Assembly (NCBI RefSeq): GCF_007655135.1
Contig: NC_045129.1
Location: forward strand, 5,146,001 to 5,210,000
Direction of reading: 5' to 3'
DNA: 64,000 nt
Origin: Punica granatum
Lineage: Eukaryota > Streptophyta > Magnoliopsida > Myrtales > Lythraceae
Each line of letters starts with the position of its first letter. Position 1 is the stretch's first letter. Below, one piece after another: positions 36,860 to 48,007 of the stretch. The notes below the pieces were generated by a model that saw only the letters and a list, made by a program, of their open reading frames with translations, was not told the DNA's origin and did no database searches. The position numbers and the translations under genes are program-made.

Positions 36860-38519
36860 CTGCCTCTGCCCAGTGACCAACTCTGCGTCGACGAGCTTCG
36901 ACGGTTTGACCGCTGTCACCGACTCATCGCCCAACGACATCACCTTCGTCGACGTCTCGACCCCCTGACAGTCTACGGCCTCCTCACGCGGTGTGAGTCA
37001 CAGCAACGAGATTCTCCAGAATCTCCATGGTGTGTGAATTTCTTGCTTCTAATTGATTTCTGAATTTGTTCCTTCTAATTGATTTCTGAATCAGATTCAT
37101 AATCTTCATGGTTCCAGAGATCATAATAGGCGATTTCTATTTATGGGTAATCTTGAATCTTCATGGCTCCAGTCTTCCAGATGAAATTGTGATTTCTGTT
37201 TCTGAATGATGGTTCCAGATGAAATTGCGATTTCTGTTTCTGAATCTTGGTGATTTCAATTGAATCTTGTGATATGATGTAAGTAAGAACAGAAAGTTCA
37301 GGGGAAGCATGCCAGAATAGAACAAAAAGTTTCAGCACCACTTCAGAACAAAATAGATAATTTCAGGTCCAAAACAGAGTTGAAAGTTGACAGCTGAAAC
37401 AGAAGTGTAACTAACATGTTCCAATTGAACCAAAGCAAAGTGTCGAGTCCAACAATATCCAACGCATTGTGAGGGTTGGATTTGACAATTCAAGGACAGG
37501 ACAGATCATATTGAGCAAACCTTAAAAATATCATACCTCCTTATCATGATCTTAGTTAAGCAAATCACTGCTATAAATCATATCTTCACAATATTCTTGA
37601 TTTAAGCTCGTCCTGAGAAACCATATGTTTATCTACAGATAGGGAAGATGCCATATGTGAGTCTGTACAAATTTTGGGTTGTTATTGTTTCATGAACCAA
37701 ATTAAACTAGAGCAATAATTATATGTACATTTAATTATAATCCAGTTTTGATTTACTTTGCATACTCCAACTCTACATAAACGAATTCTACGTAAATAAT
37801 GATATACCCACTATGCTCCTAAAGAACTTCTAATGTTTTATTTAGAGTTTTTTATGTTCCTACAAATTCAAGTAAGATGCTAGGGTTAAATGACTTCTGA
37901 AGTGATAGAATGTCTTAGGATATGGCCATGAGAAATGTGTTTAGCAATCGATATAATTCAACCATAGAAACAAATTGGCTCGAATAACGATCCTAAACAT
38001 ATTCTAATCAGTTATAACACTGTTGCAATAAAACCAATGCATGCACACAAATGTACGTATCACTCAAGTAATACAAAGTGAATTTGATTATCGTTCCCAT
38101 AGAGACTAATCTAACCTTCACTAATTACTAAATAAACAGTTATTCTATCAGATAGTTGGAAGGAGTGAATTAATTAAAGCAAAATCTAAATCTAAAACTA
38201 GAGCAATAAAAATAAACATAAATAGAACTCAACCTAGGACAAACGGTTTCCCCTAGTAAATCGATCCCGCTTTCCCCATCACTAGCATGAACCACGTTGC
38301 AAGAGGATTAGGAAGCTCAAAACCATGCTGAGCTATAGGGATCTTCTTCCTAATAGAACTTTCCATGTAACGATGTAGGTATACTACCTGCTTTCACTCG
38401 CACAGAGGATGTTGATGAAATGAGTGACTGACTGAATGGTGCCTGTTGCTTTTCAGGTTAATCATACTAGAGATCTTTTAGCGGCGTTTGCTTGAAGTTT
38501 TATAGCGAAAACAATAAGA
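36860..38519. other. Intergenic DNA with repeat character
   Basis: 37060-37260 contains repeated TTGATTTCTGAAT and GATTTCTGTTTCTGAAT words. 38040-38160 has TATCGTTCCCATAGAGACTA, a word common near plant retroelement-related repeats. The last part should hold the CCMH promoter and 5' UTR. No gene supported. Confidence 0.45.
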
Positions 38520-39660
38520 ATGGAGGATGGCGAGGATGAAGTGAAGAAGGCACAGGTGATCGATGCTCGTGCGAGGAACATCAGTCACAATGTCCGCTGC
38601 ACTGAGTGTGGAAGCCAGTCGATTGAAGATTCACAGGCTGATATTGCTATTCTCCTCAGGAAGGTCCCCTCTCCTGAGACGCACCTTTGTCTATCAGATT
38701 AGCAGTATACCTTATTGCTGCTTTTATTGCTTATAAAAATGAGGAACTATAGAGCAATTAAAAGAAAAATGATCATCAATGATGGAAGCAGGATCTGAAA
38801 GACATGTAAAGGGGTAGGACATTAAGTGAAATTTAGGCTAGCAATGGTTGGTAGAAATGAGAATTCTAAATGTGAAATCATGAAAGTTCATATAAAGATT
38901 TATTGAAACATTTTGAGTAGGAGTCTGCCCAGCAATAATTAGTTTTTCTAGTGTAGGATATGAGATAAACTATTAACTGGCATTGAGGTCACATTGGGAG
39001 GCTATTCGACTTAGTCCATATGCAGAAATGGTATGAAAAGTTCTGGAAAATGTTGTTCCAGTAAATGGCATTGCCTGGCGCATAAAATGAAAAGAATCCT
39101 CAGATGCTGCCTCCTCTTAGATTTACGAGTCCTTTTTACAGCTACTATGTTATAACTTCAAATTGTCATGATGGACTGCAATTCTTGATGCAGTTGATCC
39201 GCGATGAGATTCGTGCTGGAAAAAGTGACAGAGACATTTACAAGAAGCTTGAGGATGATTTTGGGGAGACCGTTCTTTATACTCCTAAGTTCGATTATCA
39301 GACTGCAGCTTTGTGGCTATCTCCGGTTAGTTAAATGTCATTTGTGGAAAAAGGTGGGGGGGTGGGAGAGGGGGTGGAAAGAAAACTTTTTCCTCCACTT
39401 CCTGCATTCCGTTTTGGTATTTTGATTGGTTATTGGTTTGGCTACAGCTGCTGGTTGCTGGAGGTGCTATGGGGGTATGGGCTTTCCAAAGGCACAGGCA
39501 GAAGACGAATGTCCACGTAATGGCACTGAACCTTGTTAGAGGTGTTCCATTGACAAGGAATGAGAGAGCAACCATGCTTGATCTTCTCACTCCGCCTCCC
39601 TCGCATCAAGGAACTCAAGGAAGTCCCTTCTCCTGGTGGAAGAAGTGGCGAGGCAAATGA
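38520..39660 (+). CDS. CCMH: Cytochrome c maturation protein CcmH, mitochondrial
   Basis: Three exons, 38520-38663, 39194-39325 and 39448-39660, join to 162 residues, close to the Arabidopsis protein length. The redox motif is RCTEC at 26-30 (CxxC at 27 and 30), within VRCTECGSQSIEDSQADIAI, followed by LIRDEIRAGKSDRDIYKKL. One membrane segment lies at about 84-105 (TAALWLSPLLVAGGAMGVWA). CcmH faces the intermembrane space and reduces the apocytochrome CxxCH cysteines, or a mixed disulfide with CcmG, before heme attachment. The C-terminal basic tail ends WWKKWRGK. Donor 1 (GTCCCC) is weak and may be poorly spliced, but the junction K/LIRDEIR fits the family exactly. No obvious N-terminal presequence, as in other plants. 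Confidence 0.93.
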
Positions 39661-40410
39661 TCGTTTTATGGAACATTCCAGTGACAATACCCTAAGGGCG
39701 GAGAAAATTATGGCTTTATTCGTTCATGAGATCAAGTAGCTCGCGGATATGCCCATGCTTTAGGTGCAGTATAAATCTATTATATGTATGTGACTTTGCC
39801 TCAGTTTTAGTCTATATAGTTAACATAGGGGAGTCGTGTTAATTTTGAGCACCGGGTATGTTCTGAATTTCTTTCTCCTCAGTCATGATGATTGAGCAAT
39901 TATCTCTTATCATTGGGCTGGAGATAGTTGCCGTCTCTTCCCTCTAAAACAAGTTATAGAATGACAATTTAGAGAAAATGAGGTTACTTTCCAGTATTAG
40001 TTTTTAGTGATTTTCAATGATGAAAGCAACCAATAAACAGAAGAGCGAGCTGTTGCCTTTGGAAATGGGAAACGATCCAAACAGATGTGGACAAAGGATC
40101 ATTTGCAGGAAATTGTTGAAGCATTGGATTGTTAAGCTGTTAAGAACATTAAGGGAAAATATTATTTCTTCGATGAGTTGGGTCATCTTTGTGAGCTTTC
40201 CTTGCTTTCTTTATTATTTGAGTTTTGTCTCCGAGCTCTCAATTCATCGGCTAGAATATCCTCATGGAGACAGACTGTCCAAGGAGAAGCTGATTGTAAA
40301 ATCATTCAAATTCCTGGTCACACTGAGATTAAATACCGGTCAGAGAGGGGTGTAGCAGCTATTGAACTTATCGTAAGCCAGGGAACTTGATTAGGTCTCC
40401 AACTGATCAG
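39661..40410. other. Spacer between CCMH and the first PLAC8 gene
   Basis: Probably holds the CCMH 3' UTR and the 5' leader of the next gene. A CTGATCAG acceptor directly before the PLAC8 ATG suggests a leader intron. A 112-codon plus frame at 40017 is not recognised and I do not call it. Confidence 0.4.
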
Positions 40411-41477
40411 ATGGCAAAGCTCGAGCAAATTGAGCCTGACGGGATTGTGCATCAATCTGCTCAGCCCCCGCCCGCAGCAGCAGTTCCACAACAAGGACAG
40501 ACCCAGATTCAAAGCTGTTATCCTGGAGATGTTTCAATCTGTCAGGGAGTCAGTGAGAATATTGCTGTCGGGAATCCATGGACGACAGGGTTGTTCGACT
40601 GTCAAGAGCATCCAAGAAGTGGTAGTGATAGAATACCTCTGATTATTTACTTCCGAGATTAACTCAGTATCATGGAGAGGCTATTATGTGTCTGAATTTT
40701 ACCTTATTTTTGCAGCTATCATGTCAACTTTCTTACCCTGCGTGACCTTTGGACAGATAGCAGAGGTATCGGATGCTCTGGGGAGATGAGTAAGTCTGAT
40801 GTAATCCTAAATATGCCACTTGGAATGTGTATGTATTATGTACTTTCTTGGCGTAGTAATTGCTTTCCTGGTTTTGTACTTTGAGGAGCAAAAGCCAGTT
40901 TCATAATACCGTATTTATTTGGGCAGTCAGTGAGGAATCTCGAGTTAGCCAATTCGCAAACTGATTTTCATTGTTGGGCTGTGATTTGGGAATTTGCAGA
41001 TTGGGCATTGGGGGGATATATTTACTTAGTGATGATGCCGGGATTATGCTCGCACTGGCTGATGGGATCGAAGTACCGGGCGAAACTTAGGAGGAACTAT
41101 AACTTGGTGGAAGCTCCTCACACTGACGTGATCACCCACATCTTCTGTCCCTTCTGTGCCCTTTCCCAAGAGTTTAGAGAACTCAAGAACAGAGGCCATG
41201 ATCCTGCTCTAGGTAACCCACCCGCACTCGTTTTTAATCTCTTTATCGCCCCTTCATAATCTTCACCAATGGTGCTCACCGTTCGGTGATCCTATGGGGC
41301 TTCGATTTTGTGAAATTATTTGCCTTATTCTTATTGATTTGGTAATTGGAGTTCTCCAATTTCTTGGTCACAAATTTATCTGCAGGATGGAAAGGTATAA
41401 TGGCTCAACAGCAGGCGCCCAATAATGGTCACCTGGACATTAGTATTCCTCCACAAAATCAATTCATGACTCGATGA
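40411..41477 (+). pseudogene. PLAC8 / PCR-like cysteine-rich membrane protein, copy 1, with a frame break
   Basis: Four exons, 40411-40621, 40716-40789, 41000-41212 and 41386-41477, align with the PLAC8 (cell-number-regulator / plant cadmium resistance) family. The N-terminus is Pro/Gln-rich, then NPWTTGLFDCQEHP, MSTFLPCVTFGQIAEV, a hydrophobic segment (YIYLVMMPGLCSHWLMG), VITHIFCPFCALSQEFRELK and DPALG/WKG. PLAC8 proteins sit in membranes and affect metal transport or organ size. Exon 2 is 74 bp where copy 2 has 72, so exon 2 ends in TGA (40787-40789) flush with the GTAAGT donor, and exon 3 is then out of frame. Spliced as read, only 94 residues would be made. Downstream exons are otherwise intact, so the break is recent, a sequence error, or bypassed by unusual splicing. 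Confidence 0.7.
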
Positions 41478-44400
41478 CGAAGGGCAAGAACTTAAGCCAA
41501 AAGCCGTCTTCTTCTGAATTTCGTTTCTGAAACTATATATCGATAATTAGCAACTGTTGCGCGTATGTGATTTCCAAGTTTGTTCATGAGAAGTTAATGA
41601 ACTTTCTGGCTCAAATTGACATTGAAATCCGGAGTTATGTGTAAGCTAATCTTTTATATCTTATTCAACATGCGTATTCTAAAATTGATATAAAATAGTT
41701 GACTCATCACACGATGCCACATAGGATGGAGGAGGACTATCTCGCTTGACCTTTCGCATGACCACAAATAACAATTTGATAAGTGTTATTATGTAGTTAT
41801 GTCATCTCGCTTTTTAGAAACCGAAATAACATGCATTTGTGGAAGATGGAAAGCCTATGCTATAATGAATTTATTGAAAAAAAATTTGCAAATGACAAAA
41901 TATAATGAATTTGTGGAATTGGTGACTAACATTTTCCGATAGAATCGACAAATATTTCGTGCACTTTCTCCATTTTACATGTTGAAGTTCCTCTTTTGTA
42001 CTGGCATTGAAGGACGCTATAATGAATTTATTTTGAAAAAAAATCGGAAGATGACAAAATATGACTAATTTGTGGAATCAGTGCCTATAACATATACTGG
42101 TGTTCAATGCTATCAAGGATCAAAGTCAACTAAATAAAATGCGTCGCGTAAACTCTTTCGCAACCAATTAATTAAGCTGCCAGCTCATGGATCTAACTAG
42201 AAATTACTGGAATGGAATTAACTAAGATGAATCTTAAGAAAGAAGTTAAAATGTAAAATAATAAAATGTTGATCGAGTAGAAAGCAGTCTTAACCATCGT
42301 AAGAATAAGAATACAAATTCGAATCCCAAAAAGTACACTTATTAAGAGAAAAAAATAATATTTAATATTTGATTTTTTAAAATTATAATAATAATATCTC
42401 CCAACAATTTCTATCTATTGAAAAAAAGTTTAAAAATATAATATTACGACAATCGCTATCTAATTTTGCTGGTTGCTAACACCAATAAAGTCATCAACTT
42501 ATCATCAATCATCAACCACTTTTCATCTTTTGTCGCCAGAGCAAAGTCAGTCAAGCTCGCATCAGGTCTCAAAAAATGTTGCTCACAAGTTCTTCCTATC
42601 TTTTCCGCTAAACTTGGTTTTAGAGAGATGAAATAAAGGTTGATGAAGACAGAGGAGGGTGTAGTACTTATCCAAAAAAGAAAGAGGGTATGGTGACATA
42701 CATCTTAATTTAGTAATTATAATAAAATTTAATGTGATGTGACTATCTGTGATATTTATTAACTATTAAAAATTATATTTTTTCGTATATACTAGACTCA
42801 TGAATTTTCAATGTAATCAAAAAAAGGATTACGAAGATATAGTAGACATGGGGTGCTTTATACTTTTCCCAAAAAAAATTAATTTTTTAATTGAAGAATT
42901 TAAAACTTGTGAAATTATTTTTGGACATTAGACATTAGGTAACATAATTGATTTTTGGCCTTTTGCACTTCCATGATACGGCACCATAATTTTCCGCCTT
43001 TTATATTAGTTTTAATGGTTTTCAGACATAAAGTCATGCAACGAAAAAACGGATTCATCCAACATGGCACCTTTGAAGAAATGTTTTTAACTTTTAAATG
43101 TGGTACACATAATGACTCATGATTTTTTTTCGATTACAAAGAAGTTTTATGAATTTAGTATAAAAAATAAAAATTTTAAAAGTTAATAAAAGGATAAAGA
43201 TAGTCCCACTAATTATCGAACATACAACCTTTTAATTATTAAGTGAATGCACGTACTACTGAGCTATACACTCTCTAATATAATCTCATGAACTTTTATG
43301 CTACAAGAACTCAATAAACTACATATTTATTTCCTTTTTTGGATAAGTATCTTATATTATTATTTAGAAAATTTTCATTTTGTAACTAAATTTTTTCTAT
43401 AGTTTACTTATCATTCTTCAATTACTTCTCCTACTTTGAAGGAAATAAAAGAATAAAAAAATAGTCTACCGACAAAAATATAAAATGGAAAACATCCTAT
43501 AAAATTAGCAAGAACTGCCACCCTCACAATTGCTCACGTAGTCAATTTTCCACGGATAAGTGGGGAACTACAAAATAAAAAAAAATAAAAAAATCACTTT
43601 CTCTGGTAAATGAAAAGATAAAAAAGAAATATGTATACTGAAAAAAGGTAAATGCATATATCAATTATCAGTATTATCCATTATTGTGAATAGTTGTAAA
43701 AACAATTTGGGAGCTAATTGTTTGCACAAACACGGAAGCAAGTCTTCACACGATAGTGTATAATAAATTTAACTTAACCTGTCAATATAAATTATGTGGA
43801 TTGTTTCAAGTGGTTTGATACATATTTCTCTTAAGAAATAGTATTAGGTTCAAGTCTAGTGAATAGAGAAAATTTTTCCGACGGACTGTTTTACTGCAAA
43901 TTTTTGAGACAAATTTCCGATGGAATGTTTCCTAAAAAATTTTTAACAGAAATTCCCTTAAAAAATTGCTATTCGAAAGTTCTCTCAGAAAATTAAAAGT
44001 ATTTTTCAGGAAATTTCCCTAAAAAAAATAAAAAACAAGAAGATTATCTCATTAATTTCCTTGTGAATATTTTGACAAATTTCTAACAGAAATTTTCTCA
44101 AAAATATTTTAAAAATTAATAGAAAGTCATAAAAATGAAAATTAAATATTAATTTAAAAAATAAAAGTTTCATAATGTAAATAAAAAATATTACTTAAAT
44201 ATATAATAAATGAAAAATATCACAAAAATGACAATTAAGGAGGCATAGCCCATTAAAAAATGTGTAATACAGTGACTCACACTCTCGCATGATAATTAAG
44301 AGATTTGAAGTTCGATACTCGAACGGACTATTCATGTCCCTTTATTAGATATTAAATTTTTTTTCATTATATTAGACACATAAGCCTTTTTTATAATAAA

Positions 44401-45171
44401 AAAAAGAAAAAAAGAAAAAAAGAGAGTCATAGCCTAAGTGGCAAGGGGCAAGGAAATACGGTCTGACTCTCCCTCATGCAAAGAATGCTGGAGCCCTGCT
44501 TTGGGCTTCAACTGGCCTCGTTTGGGCAGTGGCTCAATTGGCGGCCCGATTTATGTGCTCGGGCCCACTTGGATTTTTTATTTGAATTTCTTAGGGGAAA
44601 ATTTTAAAAAAAAAGATTTTAAAAAGAAAAAAATTTACGAGGGAATTTTCTTCCGAAATTTTGGAGGCCAATCCCCTCGAAAATTCGTTGGAAAAAATTT
44701 ACAAAAAGAGTTTCTTTCGAGGAAATATTTTTTCCTCAAAATACACAGGAAATCATGCTGATTCTAACCAGTTTGTATCACCATATTGCATAAAATATTG
44801 AATTTAATGTTTCTTAACTCCGACACAATTGCATAAATGAGTTTTTTTCCGCTCATTTTCCTGCTTTTTTATTTTATTTTATTTCTCCTTTTTGGTCTCT
44901 TCATGCACGAGCTTGCGAAGTGCCATAGCAGATAGCATTGACTTCCTACCTGACAGCTTCGACCTTCGAATGTCAAGCAGTAGCTGCAGGCAGCAGCCTG
45001 GAACGTCTATGGCGTTGGCTTCCCTCATTGGCCGCTTCCACAAGGGGATGGAACGTCTAGCATAAGCTGCTGCAGCAGCAACGCAATGGCGAATTTCAGA
45101 CCCCAGCACATCCTCCTCACTGCTCTAACAACTTTCCGGTCTCTGACATCAAACAAATCGTACTAGAAATA
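41478..45171. other. AT-rich spacer with SINE-like fragments between the PLAC8 copies
   Basis: No gene supported. Four stretches look like tRNA-related SINE heads: about 42255-42350 (+), 43185-43290 (-, GTATAGCTCAGTAGTACGTG on that strand), 43795-43880 (+) and 44255-44400 (+, GAAGTTCGATACTCGAACGG). 44590-44760 and 43870-44110 are rich in GAAATTTTC-like words. Confidence 0.45.
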
Positions 45172-46141
45172 ATGCTTAGATGCTGCAATTGTTGGGATCA
45201 CCTACCCAATCCCGCTCTTGATCCCCGTCCATGGACAACCGGGTTATGCAGCTGCCTCCAAAACCCAAGAAACTGTAACTTCTGATCATATGTCATATGT
45301 CATGTGTATAATTATGTCTGGAGAGGAGTAGGCAAATTAACCGGGGGCTTCCAAGTTGTGTGTACAATCTGTTCCTCGTACTTTCAGCCCTTGTTATCGC
45401 TGCAAAGTCTATCTGAGCCTTTTAGCAGGTAGGAATGTTTAGCTATGCGTAATGAAAGTGCAAAAGGGGCTTTGCTTGATTAGCTCTGAATAGACCTTGC
45501 AAGGTGATTACCGAAAAATAATAATAAGCACACTCAAGTTCTTGGCCTCGCCGTGTCCAATGTAGTTTGTGCTGTTATAATTTCCAGATACTAAACTAAT
45601 CTATCTTATGGTACACGTTGGCAGCAATTTTAACGGCGCTTTGTCCTTATGTAATGTACGGGCAGATCAGAGAAGTCCTTGATGAGGGAAAAACATGTAA
45701 GGCCCCATCCCTTCCCCTCTTTAATTTCCATTCCATGATTTGAGGGGAAAGACAGCACTATGTATCTTTTGAAGCTTATTATCATATCGAACTTCTGTTG
45801 TTCTTTTCGCTTTTCACATGTCATGGTTAACAGTTACTAGAAACCGAGCCTTGTAGCCTGCACGACTGGGGCTACTGCCTGTTGCGGCTGACTGATGTTT
45901 CAGTTTGGGTGAACGAGCAGCTTGTTTCGAAGCGGGCCGTCTATACCTTCTGCTGATGCCTTTGTTGTGTTGCCAATGGACTATCGGCTGCAGCGACAGG
46001 GAACGACTGAGGAAGAGGTTTCATCTGAAAGCAGCTCCATGTTCTGATACCGTTACTCATATCTTCTGCCCTTGTTGCGCCCTCTGTCAGGAGTTCAGAA
46101 AGCTCAAATGGAGAGGCCGGGACCCAGCTCTCGGGATGTAA
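45172..46141 (+). CDS. PLAC8 / PCR-like protein, copy 2, with a mutated last splice donor
   Basis: Exons 45172-45274, 45625-45696 and 45921 onward have consistent phase. The exon 3 acceptor is taken at GAACGAGCAG/CTTG because only this keeps the frame and gives the family motif S-C-x(3)-G-R-L-Y-L-L-L-M-P. Core motifs are RPWTTGLCSCLQNPRN, CPYVMYGQIREVLDEGKT and ITHIFCPCC-like THIFCPCCALCQEFRKLK. The donor that should follow DPALG reads GGATGT (46134-46139) instead of GTATGT, so translation continues two codons and stops at 46139-46141, giving 131 residues. The former last exon survives at 46492-46589 (WKGTVAQQQKEPERK to a TGA). The cysteine-rich core is complete without it. The start codon is not certain. 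Confidence 0.7.
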
Positions 46142-46589
46142 AAAGGCGGTCCTCTCATACCTTACATTATTCGAACACCACTCCCATTAAGAAATTGAAG
46201 TCTTAATTCATCCATTTAGTCCCAACCTACTTAATAGTCGAAGGTTGCTGTGTAAAACTGGACTATCATGCCTGAGCATAGTCTTTACATCGTAACCGAC
46301 TTTTAAGTACTTGAAGTATCAAGGTCTCATCGAGTGTCATCTTAATTGTGCTAACTGCTAAGGCTACTGTCCCTGTTGTTGATATGCTAAGCGTCTTAAG
46401 ACTCAACTCTTGTAGGATGCACAACCACCTTAATAATTTTATCTATTTGTTATTTGGAATGAACTTGGGTGAATATTAATTGCCACTGCAGGGTGGAAAG
46501 GAACAGTTGCTCAACAGCAGAAGGAGCCGGAGCGGAAAGCCAATCAACAAAAGTCGGTTCCTCCCCAGACTCAGACCATGTCCAAGTGA

Positions 46590-47162
46590 ATCTCCATAGT
46601 CGTACAGCCTGGGAGAATTTATGTTTTCTTTTCGTTGCTTTAGGGTGTGAATATACGAGTCTTCTGTCAATTTTTATCATAATTGGATTACGCTGATTCG
46701 TCCGAGCTTCCTGATAGAAATATATGAATGAGCTACATAGATTGGGCTGCAAGTTTCCATTAATTGGGTCATATTGCAAGTGAAATACTCCATATTACCT
46801 CTTAACTATAATACATCGAATAAAACTTGTCATCGGGGTTCAGTGGCTAGTTAATTTTGTAATCTTTTGTTTATAATAACTGATTTTCTTGCTCGTGAGT
46901 TGAGACTACATGCTCAGAATGTGCCTTCCCGATCCAGCTGAGTTAGTTTCATGGAAACAATGACCAATCAAAAACCGCCCCGATCATTTGTTACGGTGTC
47001 AACTGCAGAACTACATGTTCATTTTTATTTGTGTTAAATTATATACAAACCAAGGTGCCTAGAATAGAATGCCAAAGAGTAATCTTTGCAAAACCGGTGG
47101 TCAAGTTTCCAGCCGGGATGCCGCTGGTCCAAAGCAACACGACCAGCGAACTCCACTAGCAC
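46590..47162. other. Spacer between PLAC8 copy 2 and the dispersed repeat
   Basis: Contains the probable 3' UTR of the PLAC8 gene. No gene or element recognised. Confidence 0.4.
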
Positions 47163-47496
47163 GAATGGTTTATCTTGTGCCATAAAACTCCTCGAGGGAT
47201 TTTGATCGTTGAAAAGGTTTCCAACCAGATTTTGAAGCCCAACGGATAGGTACCCCGTCACAGGTAGCTACCTGAACTCGTCTCAGCCTTATAGTACAAG
47301 TGAACTCAAAAGGTCCAATTATCAACACTAAGAAATTTAAACGTGCAGATCAACTGACTCAACATCTGATATTCATCAGAAAATTTCTGCGGGAAACAGG
47401 TCATAGCCAAGGCTTCAATACAGATCCATTTAAGATGCCGCAACTTTAGTTCGAATTCATGTGAATCACAACAGCATTACTATCAAAATCTTATTC
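47163..47496. repeat. Dispersed 335-bp segment, copy 2 (3' flank of the ELF4-like gene)
   Basis: Pairs with 30055-30389 in direct orientation. It lies 180 bp beyond the stop codon of the ELF4-like gene, so it may fall in that gene's 3' UTR or just past it. Flanking sequence on both sides differs from copy 1, so the matched part ends sharply. Confidence 0.9.
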
Positions 47497-47674
47497 AAGT
47501 ATAAATGATGAGAAGTATTAATAAAGTTAAGACCTAAACTGTGGCTGCTATGGTAATAGAAACTATGCTCGACACCTTCATAAACCGAACCCCTATTCCC
47601 TCTATTTTCAGATTTTCTTATTCCTGTTATGAAAGAGTAGATGGTTCTTGTATAAACTCGACTTGGATCAAGTT

Positions 47675-48007
47675 TTACCCTGATCTGATTCTCTTCGGGT
47701 TGGATTTTCCATTCGACCTGGACTCTCCCTCCGAGGTACTTTCCACCGATCTCATCACTGAGGTAGAGAGATCAGTATACAGATCGACTACTCTGCGGAC
47801 GTTGTTATTCAGCTCCCTAATCAAGCCCACGTTCCTGCTCAAGTTATCTGGGATTCTTGACTCATGGTTCCGATTGATCTCGTTGATGAGCACCCTGTTT
47901 TGGTCCAATATGTCTTGGACTTGCAGTAAGCTTTTTTGAAATGTCTGCAAGACCTTGGCATCTACTTGTGTCCCATCACTCATGCTGGAAAATGTATCAC
48001 CTTCCAT
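47675..48007 (-). CDS. EFL: ELF4-like protein (EARLY FLOWERING 4 family)
   Basis: Single coding exon, 110 residues, from ATG at 48007. The conserved core is AKVLQTFQKSLLQVQDILDQ, followed by NRVLINEINRNHESRIPDNL and LIRELNNNVRRVVDLYTDLS. The family domain (DUF1313) is a small helical hairpin. The C-terminal tail is Ser/Gly/basic-rich and ends KRIRSG, as in the Arabidopsis EFL proteins rather than ELF4 itself. ELF4 acts in the evening complex with ELF3 and LUX; EFL members are partly redundant in clock and flowering control. It is transcribed away from the TFIIIC gene. From memory At1g17455 and At1g72630 are the Arabidopsis relatives in the matching block. Confidence 0.92.
   Translation of the reverse strand: MEGDTFSSMSDGTQVDAKVLQTFQKSLLQVQDILDQNRVLINEINRNHESRIPDNLSRNVGLIRELNNNVRRVVDLYTDLSTSVMRSVESTSEGESRSNGKSNPKRIRSG

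Noticed and set aside
36369..36943. Long minus-strand frames (125-167 codons) over the 125-bp repeats
   Set aside because: They arise because a stop-free repeat is copied; the period is not a multiple of three so the peptide changes frame at each unit. No gene signal beyond the repeat.
44438..44761. 107-codon plus frame before PLAC8 copy 2
   Set aside because: Lys/Phe-rich end from AT-rich DNA, no family likeness, no splice link to the PLAC8 exons.
45841..45921. PLAC8 copy 2 broken at the exon 2/3 junction
   Set aside because: Using the first AG (45903) breaks the frame, but the next AG (45920) restores both frame and the family cysteine motif, so this junction is sound.
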